From contig NC_049901.1 of assembly GCF_001411555.2 (NCBI RefSeq), positions 32,002,838 to 32,066,837 of the forward strand: a stretch of DNA of 64,000 bases, given 5' to 3'. Both the position numbers and the translations under genes were made by a program. Below are positions 10,944-23,229 of this stretch, one piece after another. The DNA is from Juglans regia. Its lineage: Eukaryota > Streptophyta > Magnoliopsida > Fagales > Juglandaceae. How positions within the stretch are numbered: position 1 is the first letter of the stretch; each line of letters opens with the position of its first letter. The notes under the pieces were generated by a model, which did not search any database, was not told where the DNA came from, and saw only the letters and a program-made list of their open reading frames with translations.

Positions 10944-12919
10944 TCAAATCCAATGAAATCTCAAACTTCTAACATGAGTTTCGAAAATATTTCTACTAGT
11001 AGCCTTAGTAAGAGGATCATCTACCATCTTACTAATAGATATATGTTGTAGGATCACCTCACCTCACGCAACAACATCTCGCATGTAGTGAAAATGATTA
11101 TCTATGTGTTTGGTTCTTCCATGGCATTTGGGATCGTTAGCATATGCCAAAGCTGCCATACTATCACCGTATATCGTATCGGCTTCATCTGCAAGAGCCA
11201 TAATCTCTAGGCCTTGAAAAAATCTCTTCAACCAATTAATCTCTTGTATAGCTATTGAAAAAGCAACGTACTCCATCGTGGATAAAGCAATGCATGATTA
11301 TTTCTTGTTACACCAGGAAATATCTCCCCCACTAAGCATAAATGAGTAACTCATCGTGGATTTTCACTCATCTTTGTCACTAGCCCAATCAGGATCGCTA
11401 TAACCTTTCAATCTCATGTCTCCACCTGAGTAGCAAATAACAAGGTCTGCTGTCCCACGAAGGTATCGAAAAAACCTCTTAACTACTTACCAATGAACAA
11501 GTTCTGGGTCACTCTGATAACGACTAACCAATCCAACTGCAAAGCAAATGTCAGGTCGTGTACACAATATAGCATGCATCAGGCTTCCAATTGCACTTGC
11601 ATAAGGAACTCTGGTCATTTCTTTATTTTCCTCATCATTCTTAGGGCAATGTTCTAGACTCAATGTGTAACCCTTCTCGATTGGAGTGTCTATGAGTTTG
11701 GAGTTGTGCATACGAAATCGTTCTAGAATTTTCTTAATATAAGTCACTAGAGAAACCAAGAAGCATCCTGGATTAATCTCTTGAAATTTTAACTCCCAGC
11801 ATATAATTTGTTTCACCCATGTCCTTCATCTCAAAAGTAGAGGACAACCACTCTTTTGTGGCGACAATTATCTCTATATGATTTTTAGTTAATAAGATGT
11901 CATCCACGTACAAAGAAAAAATTACAAAACTTTTTCCAGTACGTTTGACACGCACACAATAGTCTTCTTTTAGCATCTCAAAGCAAATTGAAGTATCATT
12001 ATCTAGATGATTGTTTAAGGCCATAAATGGAATGTTTCAGCTGACATACTTTGTGCTTTTGTGCCTCAACCTCAAAACCAACAGGTTAATCCATATAGAT
12101 CTCCTCGTCTAGTTCTCCATTGAGAAATATAGTTTTCAAATCCATTTGGAAAAGTTCCAAATCTAGATGTAAAACTATAGCAATAATGAAGTGAATGGAA
12201 GCAAATCTCTCCACAAGGGAGAATGTTTCTTCATAATCTATACCCTCTCTTTGGGTAAAGCCCTTCGCCACGAGTCGGGCCTTATACTTGTTAATTGATC
12301 CATCTGTCCGGCGCTTAATTTTTAAAACCCATTTTTTTCTAATAGATTTAGGCCTAGGTGGAAGATCAACTAACTCCCAAACTTGGTTATTTGCCATAAA
12401 ACTCATATCATCTCTCGAAGCAGCCAACCATTTATTTGAAACAAGTGAACTTAATTCTTCCTCAAAAGAAGAAGGTTCTTCAAAGTTACACAAAGTACAC
12501 ATGAAAGATTCACTTTCAACCTCACAACGATGACAAGGAATTGTTCCATGATCGCTTCTACGTAACTGGGACCCCTGTGAGTCACTTTCTACTGGTACAC
12601 TCCCACCATCTTTTGTGATTCTAGGATGTGATAATTCTCCACCCTTGCCAAAAGATGGTGTAAGTCCCTCAAGTTCTTGCAACTCAAAAAGTTCAAGATC
12701 ATTCTTTGCTTCACCAATATTGAGAAAATCATTCTTGATAAATGTGACATCATGCGACTCATTTTCTATCATCCCTCTGTTAGAATGTTCACCAAACATT
12801 ATGTAGCCCTTTGAGTTTTCTGAATATCTTATGAGTATATGCTTATTTGCTCTAGGGCCAAGTTTTTCACATTTATGGGAAGTGGTGTGAATATAACCTA
12901 CAGAATCCCAAGGTCGCAA
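10944..12919 (-). pseudogene. copia-2 polyprotein: integrase C-terminus, RT, RNase H (broken)
   Basis: 12086-12919 encodes the integrase C-terminal domain and RT start (SIRKKWVLKIKRRTDGSI, ARLVAKGFTQREGIDYEETF). 11773-12024 holds the RT catalytic box YVDDILL and KDMGETNYMLGVKI. 11487-11816 holds TPIEKGYTLSLE and a degraded CTRPDICFAVGLVSRYQ segment. 11064-11276 is RNase H (EYVAFSIAIQE, YGDSMAALAYANDP). A stop at 11064-11066 sits inside the RNase H, after which the same frame continues (VILQHISISKMVDDPLTKA) to the natural stop at 10944. Frames change near 12060, 11800 and 11300. The gene would have made the retrotransposon enzymes; it is not functional. Confidence 0.85.
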
Positions 12920-15168
12920 ATGTTAGGAACCAATTTCTACGCGCACTTCAACAGTTGGCAAAAAGCTACAAATTTGCACCGCTACCCTTCACGTCCAGGA
13001 AGCAATAGACAAGCCACCTCAACGTGCATTCAAGCCTTCCTCAGCCTTTCCTGCTCCTCAACCTTGCATTGAGAACCCCATGGCAACAAAGCTCTGTCGC
13101 GCCCAACCAACCAACACCAACCTTCGTGGGAAGCAGAAACCGAAACTGCTCTATTTTAATCCCATAGAACAGAGCAACACCACCCCAAGCATGCTGCACA
13201 TCTCCTCATGTAACACCATGCCTCATTGAGCAACACCACCGTGACACGCACCTTGCACCACCCCGAACCACCATACCCAACCTAGAGTCATCGTGAGCCA
13301 CCATCACAGCACCTTCACCCCTCTCGACTACTCCCTATCGGCATGGTCTTCATGCTCTCTCTCTCTTTATGAACTCCACCGCCTACCACGGAGGAGACTA
13401 CTGTGATTGTATCTCGCCAGCCCAGCCCCCTGCACCTTCACGTGTTCCCTACTCTCCCTAGGTGAGTATTCTTTTCCTGTTATGTCGTGATCTCTCTCTT
13501 TCTTTCTCTGTGTTCTCTCTCTCTCTCTCTCTCACTTCTTTCTCTCACACTCTCCCTCTCTTTGTGCCCCACTGCCACACCCAGTTGCGCCACTATCGAC
13601 ATACACCTAGTGCCGCTCCATTCCGTTGTCGTGAGTTTCCCTCACGGTGGGTTTGGTTCCATCGCACGGTAGCATTATGTTTTATTCCCAGAAATCTACC
13701 CATGCATTTTGTGATGTTTCCTAAAATATCCTTGTTATTAGGAGGGTTCTATTTTGGGTCATTGTCTATATATTATACTTATTTTGTGAAGGTTGTGTTT
13801 TAGTATAAGATCGTATAAAGAAAATAAATGAGTATTTAAATTATATTATGTTAATTTTAATCTCTTGTCGTATAGCATTTGGAAAGCATGTTGAAGAAAT
13901 TGTTTTAAGTATAATTATATTACTTTCAATAGTAAATAAAAAGATTTTTAATTTTATTAAATGAGTTTTTCACTTGTTACATTGTTTGAATTTGATATAA
14001 GTATATTATTAAGTTGTAAATTAGAAGTATTTAATTTGTTTTTAAATACTAAGCCGATTATATGATACAAGTCCTTGATGGTTTTTAAACTAGATATGAT
14101 TCAGAATATTTTATGAATTACTATTGCTTAAGAAATTTATGAATTTCCTACTACATTATATGTTGGCAGTATTAAATTATCGTTTTAATAATAGTTTATA
14201 GAGATATGAGTTTTAAATATGATATGAGTTTTAAATATGAGTTTCCTTTGCTAGATTTGCATAAAAAGAAATGAACTGAAGTTGGTTTGTAAAAATGTGC
14301 ATGTTGCTTTAAAAATAAAAGGTGAAAAACAACCTCAATATATATTTTGCATTCACTCATGAGATATGTATGAAAAAGAAAAGAAATGTTTTGACATGAA
14401 TAGTGTAGACATGAGCAATATTTGACATGTTTTTGAAATGTGCAAAATAACGAATATGATGTCTCTGAATTTTTGTATATGTGATATGAAAATTATTTGG
14501 ATCTGTTTTTTTATCAAATGGAAATGATATAAATATGTTCAGCCCGTTGTTTGATATGATATGGATATGAAAAACCTTTGGCATACTTATCTATTTTTAT
14601 TCTAATTCTAAATATGGTTCTGATATGATGATATTGGTTCACGTGATATTATTGGTACCAACATGATATGATATGATATGATATGAGGGCACCCACTTTG
14701 TAAATAAAGTGGTCTTTTATGTGTTCCTTCATGTGTGCACACTCGGGGCTCCGAAATTTTAAAAAGTAAAAGTTTCAAAATATGATACTGTCTGGTTTGG
14801 CCACCGCGGATAGCACAACCTTACCACGAGGGTTAAACATGGTATATGATATGATACGATACGATATGATAAAATGAAGATGTTCAGTTATGTTATGCCA
14901 AAGTGTTTTTAAATATGAAAAGGGTCTTGAAATATGAAAATGATATTTGAATTTAAACAGTCTATTTTTTTTTTTAAATATGAAAATAGTCTTTGAATAT
15001 GAAAATGATCTTTGAATATGAATAGTTAGCTTTTGAGTATGAAAAGTCGCTCTGATTTTCTGATAACACGTTTATGAGATCTGCATATGGAAATAAAAAG
15101 TGTTTTGTTCTCATTCCGAACTTTGTAAAGGCTCATGTTTATATACTAGTATATGTTCTCTGCTTACT

Positions 15169-15184
15169 GAGTTGTTGATAACTC
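15169..15184 (+). promoter_or_regulatory. Conserved stem-loop in LTR-A
   Basis: GAGTTGTTGATAACTC can fold with stem GAGTT/AACTC. The same element recurs at 15986-16001 (inverted), 27012-27027 and 30571-30586, and a differently sequenced one lies at 37487-37501. Function unknown; RNA processing or the LTR transcript end are possibilities. Confidence 0.5.
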
Positions 15185-15483
15185 ACCCCTTATGTCCATA
15201 ATATTTTTCAAATAATTTTGATGGTATAGCTAGCGATCAAGATTAGAAATCATGTATAAGACTATGTGAGAATAGTAGATTAAGTAGAAAGATGATATTT
15301 TGGTTATTAGTGATTTTATTCAATAGTTTTGTTTTGCTTAGTCAGCATGATATTCTAGAAGGTTGTTGTTTAATTTTAGATTTTTGTGGTTTTTAGATTT
15401 ATCATATTAAAGTAGTTGATTAGAAACAGTGGGTTTTTATATGTCATTGAGAACTTTGGAGTCTATGACTATATAGTTGAGAC

Positions 15484-15877
15484 CAATGTTTTTAATTTCT
15501 TATCGTATCGACCGGTACGACCGAAATTTTCCGTACCGGCCCAGTGGTCGGTACAGGTATCATATGTATTTCGTACCGGGCCAAATACCGGCCGGTATCG
15601 GCCTATATTTTGGCCTTTAATTTTTTTTATTTTTTTTTATTTTTTCAAACTACAAGCTTATTTTTTGACCTCAAATTCAGATTAGGTTATTTATAATTTA
15701 TATATGTATTTATATATAATTTAGTCATATATAGAATATCATTTTAGAATATAATTTATATATATTTATATATATAATTTATTCATATATCAACTATCCC
15801 GAAACGATACAGATACCGAAATATTTCGTTCCAGTGCCTTGACCGGTACGGCATCCAGTACGGTATTCAAAACATTG
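15484..15877. mobile_element. hAT-type MITE, CGGTACC-rich family, copy 1
   Basis: The ends are CAATGTTTTTAAT and, inverted, CAATGTTTTGAAT. The 8-bp flanks GTTGAGAC (15476-15483) and GTTGAAAC (15878-15885) match at 7 of 8 positions, the hAT duplication length. The arms carry several ACCGG/CGGTAC motifs and the middle is AT-rich. No coding capacity. It sits inside LTR-A. Confidence 0.85.
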
Positions 15878-15985
15878 GTTGAAACATGTTTTTAAGCGAC
15901 GAGGAGTAACTCTTCGACCCCTTCGGGATCGGGGCATTACATATACCATCAAAATTATCTAAAAAATATTATGGAGATAAGGGGT

Positions 15986-16001
15986 GAGTTATCAACAACT
16001 C
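15986..16001 (-). promoter_or_regulatory. Conserved stem-loop in LTR-B
   Basis: The minus-strand copy of the same GAGTTGTTGATAACTC element as in LTR-A. Confidence 0.5.
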
Positions 16002-19000
16002 AGTAAACAGTGAACATATACTAGTATGTAAACGTAAGCATTTTTTGAAAGTTTGATGTGCAGAAATAAAACATTTCATTTTCATATGCAATGACTTTTC
16101 AATCTTTTGATACTAAAAAAATCAATTGTTCATATTTAAAGATCATTTTCATATTAAGAAAGGTTTTGGCATAACATAATTGAACATCTTCATCTTATCG
16201 TATCGTATCATATCGTATACTATGTTTAACCTCATTGGTAGATTTGTGCTATTCCCGGAGACCAAACTAGACAGTATCATATTGTGAAACTTCATATTTT
16301 TCAATCTCGGAGGTCCAAGTGTGCACACAGGAAAGAACACATAAAAGACCACTTTATTTCCAAAGTGAGTGCACTCATATCATATTATGTTGGTACCAAC
16401 CATATCATGTGAACCAGTATCATCATATCAGAACCATATTCAGAATTAAAATAAAAACATATAAGTATGCTAAAAGTTTTTTATATCCATATCATATCAA
16501 ACCGCATGCTAAATATATTTATATCATTTCCATTTGATCAAAAATAGATCCAAGTCATTTTCATATCATATGTACAAAAATTCATAGATATCATATTCAC
16601 TTTTTTGCACATTTCAGAAACATGTCAAATATTGTTCATGTCAAAAACATTTCTTTCTCTTTCATACTTATTTCATGAGTGAATGTAAAATATATACTGA
16701 GGCTTTTTTCACATTTTCTTTTTAAAACAACGTACACATTTTTATAAAACAATCTCAGATCATTTCTTTTTGTACAAATCTAGCATAAGAACCCTGCTTA
16801 CCTAGACTTTTTAATTTTTCTGAATCATTCCCATAATCGTGCCAAATGAATTACAATCATCACCTATACAGAATACTAAATGTTACTAAATTTCTAAAGT
16901 GACTGCTAAAAACTCTTCATCTATTTAAATCCATACCACATAAAGAGCTTTGATAACTATCTAGTTATCAGAAATCTAATAAATATATTATCAATAAAAA
17001 TAATCTTAACTTATTATAAAATAATTTTATCAAATATGGCAAAACAACTTAAATTCATTTCAAAAATTAACTTAATCATATTTAAAACTCATATCTCTAT
17101 AAACTATTATTAAAATGATATTTTAATACTTCAATCATATAATCTAGTAGAAAATCATAAATTTCTTATGCAATAGTAATTCATAAAATATTCTTAATAA
17201 TACTTATACTAAAAAAAATCATTGTAGATTACTAATCATTTCTAATTTAAAACTATCCAAGATTTATTTCATATAATAGGCTTAACATACAATTTACTAC
17301 CAAAATCAAATTATAAAATTAATACCAGATAGTATAGTTAAAGTCTTCAAATATTTTCTATGAAATCAAGATTATGAACTAATATCTTTATTCAAGTAAA
17401 ATTATGCCTAATTTAAAAATACTAAACATAATCAAATTTAAAATAATACATTGGTTTCTTAATACAATAAAATAAAGTCCATTAAAAATTATTAGCATAA
17501 TTTTTTGTAAAATACATCAACTCCAATTTAAACATCCAGCACATATGAAGTCGCCCATTTAAAAATGTTCCAACAGTTTTTAAATTACAAAAGCCGATCT
17601 ACACATACAAATTACAACTTAATAAAATAATAATATCAAATTCAAATAATATAAACAATGAAAAACTCATTTAGTAAAATATACATAAATTGATTTTAAA
17701 GCATTTAGAACAAAATAAAATCTTATTATTTACTACTGAAATTAATTGTAAAATATATAGTAATTTAATTTGAAAGCATAAATATTTTCTATATAGTTTA
17801 ATATACTTCAAACAGAGTCATGCAAAGCAAGTTTAATATAAAAATCATGCCACATGGAACCATCTACAAGGGTGTTTACGAAAATAACAATATATACCTG
17901 GGCTCTTTGGGTAAAGCTGCATGCATGGTCACAAAAAAAAGCACTTTGAGATTAACTTCCAGATTAAAAACCGTGCGTAAGGATCAGTCCATACTCACCG
18001 AGAGGTAGGGGGAGAGGCACCACGGGCATGAGCTGGGAAGACGTAGACGGTGGTGAGCGCTGCGGCTGGGCACTGGGAGAGAGAGAGAGTGAGTGATGAG
18101 AGATAGAAAGAGCAACCGTGAGGGAAGTTTCGGCGCCGCTTACGAAGAGGGAAGGAGGCGTGCAAGGGGCACTCGGGCGGAGATGGGAGGCTGAGATGAA
18201 AAAGCCGGTGAGCTAGAGTTCCCCGTGCCGTGGCTGGCGGCACCTAACGGAAACGAGAGCCAGGAGAGTGGGCAGCTCTCAAAAACAGGGGTCTTCCGCG
18301 AGTTAAGTGTGGTGGTTTCCAACGTGTAGGGTGCTGTGAAGGAGTAAGAGCGGTGGTGGTGGTTTGTTAGGCGGTTTTTACGGTAGCATGGCGTTCTTCG
18401 CGTTGCACTGCAGTGTAGTGGGTGATCTGGTGCGGCAAAGCCACGGAGCGCGACACTGGGTTGTGTCTCGGGCTGGGCTCGTTCGTGGCAGTGGCTGGGG
18501 TGCTGCGCGGCTGTTCCACTGTGGTCCCGTGGTTGATGCTAGGAGGTGTAGCTGCTGGGCTTCAGGCGGTGGTGGGGACATGCACTGAAGTTGGACGGTG
18601 GGAGGGGCATGCAACGCTGCTCAGAATCAAGGTTAGACGACAGTGGTGGGAGCAACGCAGTGTCGCACGGCTGGGCTTTGGGCTCACGGTTTGGCTGTTC
18701 CCACAAGGGTGGTGCTTCCGTGTCAAGCCTCTCGTGGCTGCAGACGCTGATTCACTGTGTTCTGTGTGGGCGTGGCAGTGGTTTTTTTTTTGAAGGATGC
18801 AGGTGGCCTTGCTGTGGCTGACGGAGAGAACGCTCGCTGGAGAGAAACCTAGGAACTGCTATTTTTCCGTGGGCTGTGGGAAGAAATTGAGCAACTGAGT
18901 TGGTTTTTCTACAGGTCACAGCGGTTGTGGCGTGTTGCCGTGTCCGTTGAGTGCTTGCTGGACGTGGAGACGTGGGGGACAAGGAACGGGGACGAGAAAC

Positions 19001-19169
19001 CGTCGGCGGGTGTGGGGTGATGGGGCTATGTGATGGTGCTTTAGAGCGGTTCCATTGTATTGCGATTAGGAGAGATCTGCCGTGATAGCTAACAACCTTG
19101 TTAACGGCTTAAAGAGGGAGAGAGTGTGAGATTCTATTTTCATATGTGCAGCCCTAGTTTTTGCAAGTA

Positions 19170-19232
<63 letters not shown>
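19170..19232. repeat. (TA)n microsatellite
   Basis: About 60 bp of TA repeats following a short GTGTGTG run, near the start of LTR-B. Confidence 0.95.
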
Positions 19233-19233
<1 letters not shown>

Positions 19234-20049
19234 CTAGGCCCTGCTGGACCCGGGTGTTACAGTCATTATTAATATAGTTAATTTCTGAAATTTTGTAACT
19301 TGACTTCATTTTTAATTTTATTTATTTTTCTATATTTTAATATTAATTATGCTGATGTGGCTTTCTGCCCATGGGTTCTTAATATATTAAAAGCTGACTA
19401 TATAGAAATTATATGAAGCACTTCCTCTACTGATTGCTTATGACGCTATACTAGTACTTATAATTTTCAGTCATTAAATATGATCACCCGAATCTTAAAG
19501 ACTGATTCAAAACCATTTAAATTACAGGCATCAAACTGTAAAAAATTTGAATTATTCACAAATTATCATTTATATTTTATAGATTCAATCGTACGTTTCT
19601 TCTTGAATCCGCGAGGATGCACTTTAAGCGGCTCAACAGTACGAGCCCAACTCTGGCCTGGCTGCTCATGGAATGATCGAAATGTCTCAGCTGCAATAAG
19701 ATTTCTCCACATGGGTACGTGTTGGGAATGATATTGAGATCCCTATAAGCGAACCCTGTTGTATCCATATCCAGGCCTATCTAGCCCAATCCGTCAACCG
19801 AACCATGAAGAGTCAAGAATGTAGCAAGTAGAATCTTCAATGATATATAGTACAAGACCGGTACTACAATCCGATCGAGAATATCTTGGACTTTTTTCTC
19901 CGCATTCTTTTGTGGCTTAAGATTTATGCCTTATTTCTAAGCTAAAGTTGACTCGGGTTTGTGTCAAATATATTGGAAAGTTATGCAATGGACTTCCATG
20001 CAATTCCAGAGCCCAGGAATTAGAAAATGACATGAATTAAGAAGGTTAG

Positions 20050-20166
20050 TTGTTGAGGAATAATTTTATATTAATATCTGTAGATAAGGTTTTAGATATA
20101 TAAAAAATAAGTAATTTTCTCTTATAAAACTGGTTTTATGAGATAAATTAAATTCGTAAATTTCTT
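20050..20166. repeat. Direct repeat, copy 1
   Basis: It begins TGTTGAGGAATAAT and ends TAAATTTCTT. Shared blocks with copy 2 include TTATATTAAT, CTCTTATAAAACTG and AAATTTCTT. Both look like degraded termini of one retroelement, but the family was not identified. Confidence 0.5.
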
Positions 20167-20264
20167 CATAGTATTAAAACTTGTCACAAGACGAATGAGA
20201 GCGACACTACATATCACGTGATAAAGATCAGAAAAAAAAATATTGACCAACAAGGAATGAAGGG

Positions 20265-20380
20265 TGTTGAAAAATAATCTTATATTAATTGTGAATAAGG
20301 TATTGGATATATTTAAAAAGAATGAGTAAGAATCTCTTATAAAACTGATTTTACGAGAGAGATAGGCGGATAAATTTCTT
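20265..20380. repeat. Direct repeat, copy 2
   Basis: The second diverged copy of 20050-20166, in the same orientation and about 100 bp downstream. It lies about 450 bp before the glucanase start codon. Confidence 0.5.
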
Positions 20381-20832
20381 GATTGGTAACAAAAAAAAAA
20401 AAAAAAAGAGGTTGCTTTTCATGCAACTTTACTGAGTGGAGAAAGATCCGACCTGCGAAAGGTGCGTTCCGTTATGAATGGGTTTTTGGGTCCAAGGAAT
20501 GGCATCACGTACGGAAAGATCAAGAAGTTAACTCCATTCCTTGCTTAATGTGTAGAATATTGTACTTCTCTCTCTCTCTCTCTCTCTGGTTGAGTCCAAT
20601 ATCGGAAACAAGGCACGTAGTTCGCAATACAAATGGGTTTCCTTTGGAATCCGGTTCCTTAAAGAATCTTTATGTAATCCCTTACCTTTCTTTTCATAAA
20701 AGGAAATTTATGCACTTGCGTACCTTGTGGTATGATCCATTCGAAATATCACTTCATATACACTTGAGTTTGGGACAGGGAACTCCAAAAAAATTGAGCG
20801 ATTCAGGCTGTACGTACAGGTACTATCAGAAC

Positions 20833-23229
20833 ATGAACATGGGTTTCCGCTACTTCGTATGGTTTTTGTTGCTCTGCATCATCGTTAATGACGGAAGTTT
20901 AGCGATTAAGGGAGTCCTAGGCCTGGCTTGCAACTGGGGAACACGTTCAACACATCCTCTCTCACCTAACATAGTGGTCAAGCTCTTGAAAGACAACGGA
21001 TTCAATAAAGTGAAGCTCTTTGAAGCAGATCCTGGGGCTCTTAAAGCTCTTGGGAAATCAGGTATCCAGGTTATGCTTGGGATACCCAATGAGTTCTTGG
21101 CACCACTTGCAAGTAGCGTTCGAGTTGCCGAGGAATGGGTTGCCCGTAACGTCTCGTCCTTCGTTTCCAGTTTTGGGGTCGATATAAGGTAAATATTCGA
21201 TTTCTTGCATTTTAACAAGCTTTTCGGTATCATCGGAATTAATTTATGTTTTCATTCCCAAGCCAAGCAGGAATATTATTCTTTTCTAGATAACCATGAT
21301 TAATACCTATATATTTCAAGGAATTAGATGAGTTTGCATGCACAAAATAGTGAATGAAAATTTTTTCTAATCATCAATCACTATTCACCATCTCACGTTT
21401 CATATTCTATAAAAAAATTATAAATATACAATATAAAAATAAATAATAACTAATACATAACATTCCTCGTACTAAATTTTCCAGAATCCTGATCAATATT
21501 TGAGTTCATGTAGTACTATGTAGACCATATGTAGGCCCAGGAAGATGTTCTTTGCATGTGTAGTTTCGTATACCGCTTTGCATTTGGTTCATATCTTTTC
21601 GCTTGATAGACTTTATTTTTTGACCAACAGATCTAACACTTTTGCTGCTTTATAAATCATTTTGAAGATCACATGCATGCAAAAACTTCAAATTCCCATT
21701 CATATGAAGTTGATGTCCAAGTTTATCAGGATATCTCTAATTTCTTAGAATTGACCTTTGCAAAGATGGTCTCCTAGTACTTCCTTGTTATGACATATAC
21801 TTTTGTATTAACACAACTTGTTTTGCATGCATAGCATTCCTTGTTAAGAGCGGTGAGTAGCACCGTTTCAAGTGACCACTAGGTTAAATTAGTTTATTTA
21901 TTTATTTTTATTTTTTTATTCATATTTTTTATTATTTTAAAACAATATTTTTAAAAATTAAAAAATAAAATAAAATATATGAAGTGTCAAAATAAGAGAC
22001 AAATTAAGTGGACAAAATAATATTTTTTTTAAATTTAATAATTGCATTGAAGTACGGTGCTTAACATCATATCTTTTATGTTTTCTAATGGAAAGCACAG
22101 ATATGTAGCAGTGGGTAATGAACCTTTCCTCAAGACATACAAAGACAAGTTTGTAAACAGCACATTTCCGGCCATCCAAAATATTCAAGCTGCCCTGATA
22201 AAAGCTGGCTTAGGTCGACAAGTGAAGTTGACAGTCCCACTAAACGCAGATGTCTACGAGACCGACACTGATGTTCCCTCCGGCGGAAACTTCCGACCCG
22301 AAATCCAAGATCTCATGGTCTCCATCATCAAGTTCCTCAGCGATAATGGCGGAATCCTTACCATCAACATCTATCCATTTCTCAGCCTCTATGCCGACCC
22401 TCATTTCCCCCTAGACTATGCTTTCTTCAATGGCAGTGCCGCCCCAGTTGTGGATGGCTCCATCTCGTACACCAATGTCTTGGACGCCAACTTCGATACC
22501 CTTATTTCGGCTCTTGAAAAGAACGGTTTCTCCTCCATGCCCGTCGTCGTCGGGGAGGTTGGATGGCCGACGGATGGCGACACGCATGCCAACGTAGAGC
22601 TTGCCCAACGATTCAACCAAGGCCTGTTTGATCGCGTAAGAGCAGGACAAGGCACCCCGAAGCGCCCTACTCCAACCGACATTTACGTTTTTGCCCTCAT
22701 AGATGAGGACGCCAAGAGCATCGATCCTGGGAATTTCGAACGGCACTGGGGTGTCTTCAATTATGATGGAACCATCAAATACCCGTTGGATATGGGTAAA
22801 GGTCGGAATCTTGTGGCGGCAAAGGGAGTCAAATATCTGGCGAGGGAATGGTGTGTGATGGCGCCAGAGGCAAGTCTTACCGACCCCAATCTACCGCAGA
22901 GCATAAGCTACGCGTGTAGTTACGCGGATTGCACCAGTCTGGGATATGGATCGAGTTGCGGAATGTTGGACGCGAGGAGCAATGTTTCTTATGCTTTTAA
23001 TGCATATTACCAGACCATGGATCAGAGGAAAGGTGCATGCCAGTTTAATAATTTGTCAGTAGTGACGACTAAAGATCCATCTCAGGATACATGTCGATTT
23101 CAGATCATGATGGACCTTGGGAAGCACGAGAAGCCACGGTCTTCCAACGGCCAGCTCAGTCGAAGCCAGATGAACTCACTCTTATTCGTGACTGTGCTTC
23201 TTGTCCTGATTACTTCAATCATTTGTTGA
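20833..23229 (+). CDS. Glucan endo-1,3-beta-glucosidase, GH17 with X8 domain and GPI-type tail
   Basis: Two exons, 20833-21188 and 22101-23229, joined with GT-AG borders, give 494 residues. The start is the first of two close ATGs (20833 and 20839); either gives a signal peptide (MNMGFRYFVWFLLLCIIV). GH17 spans about residues 25-345: the acid/base Glu is E126 in VAVGNEPF and the nucleophile is E271 in VVVGEVGWPT. An X8 (CBM43) domain starts at W369-C370 and has the expected six Cys. The C-terminus is a hydrophobic segment (SLLFVTVLLVLITSIIC) after a Ser/Asn-rich spacer, fitting a GPI signal. Family knowledge: such enzymes hydrolyse beta-1,3-glucan (callose) at the cell surface, some at plasmodesmata. 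The sequence is intact, GC-richer than its surroundings, and stands between transposon blocks. The precise paralogue is not assigned. Confidence 0.95.
21189..22100 (+). other. Intron of the glucanase gene
   Basis: It has GT at 21189 and AG at 22099-22100, and splits the Arg codon just before the YVAVGNEP motif. At about 21850-22072 weakly matching inverted ends (AGCACCGTTTCAA and, inverted, AGCACCGTACTTCAA) flank an AT-rich core, so a degraded MITE is possible. Confidence 0.85.

Larger units (their letters stand above)
9597..12927 (-). mobile_element. Ty1/copia retrotransposon copia-2 (5' truncated)
   Basis: From right to left on the minus strand: integrase C-terminus and RT (12919-11773), RT end and RNase H (11816-10944), about 1.1 kb of non-coding DNA, a polypurine tract (GTGGGAGA on the minus strand, 9847-9854) and a short LTR (9597-9846). 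The integrase N-terminus, gag and 5' LTR are missing; the coding sequence ends abruptly near 12927 against LTR-A. It belongs to a different copia lineage from copia-1, judged by the SVGYIH...KLGPRA...YSENSKGYIMFGEH region. Confidence 0.8.
12928..15941 (+). repeat. Large gypsy-type LTR, plus orientation (LTR-A), 5' end lost
   Basis: It ends GGGGCATTACA at 15941, like the ends of related LTRs here. The body shares ordered blocks with LTR-B, the LTRs of LARD-1, and LTR-E: a C-rich leader, a CT-repeat near 13510-13540, AT-rich DNA, GCACACTCGGGGCTCC near 14740, TTGGCCACCGCGG near 14800, and the hairpin at 15169-15184. No clear TG start was found near 12928, so the left edge is only the junction with copia-2. 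A hAT-type MITE interrupts it at 15484-15877. Short open frames inside are chance. Confidence 0.65.
15942..19261 (-). repeat. Large gypsy-type LTR, minus orientation (LTR-B), 3' end lost
   Basis: On the minus strand it starts TGTAACACCCGGGTCC at 19261 and follows the same block order as LTR-A: a (TA)n run, a GC-rich region with GA repeats at 18000-19000, AT-rich DNA, and the hairpin at 15986-16001. It stops at 15942 in the middle of the LTR, directly against the 3' end of LTR-A. The two together form a large inverted repeat. GC-rich open frames at 18.0-19.0 kb lack any recognisable domain and are taken as chance. Confidence 0.65.
19262..20832. other. AT-rich region upstream of the glucanase gene
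   Basis: No gene is recognised. It should include the promoter and 5' leader of the gene at 20833. A CT microsatellite lies at about 20569-20587, and a run of A with a nearby open frame at 20383 is not convincing as coding. Two related about 115-bp repeats lie inside (20050-20166 and 20265-20380). Confidence 0.5.

Noticed and set aside
13510..13545. Regular CT repeats considered as a short-repeat array such as CRISPR
   Set aside because: A plain dinucleotide microsatellite with no spacers; plant nuclear DNA is not expected to hold CRISPR arrays.
12928..15941. LTR-A as a complete solo LTR inserted in LTR-B with duplication TATAC
   Set aside because: The right flank fits, but no matching TATAC with the missing part of LTR-B was found on the left, and no TG start is clear.
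18000..19020. Several GC-rich open frames on both strands
   Set aside because: They lie inside LTR-B, overlap each other on opposite strands, and show no domain or plausible start context. GC-rich DNA makes chance open frames likely.
20383..20832. In-frame open extension upstream of the glucanase ATG
   Set aside because: It begins in a run of A and crosses a CT microsatellite; the signal peptide starts only at 20833, so the extension is untranslated leader.
22411..22746. Antisense open frames inside the glucanase second exon
   Set aside because: They are shadows of a well-supported GH17 gene on the plus strand.
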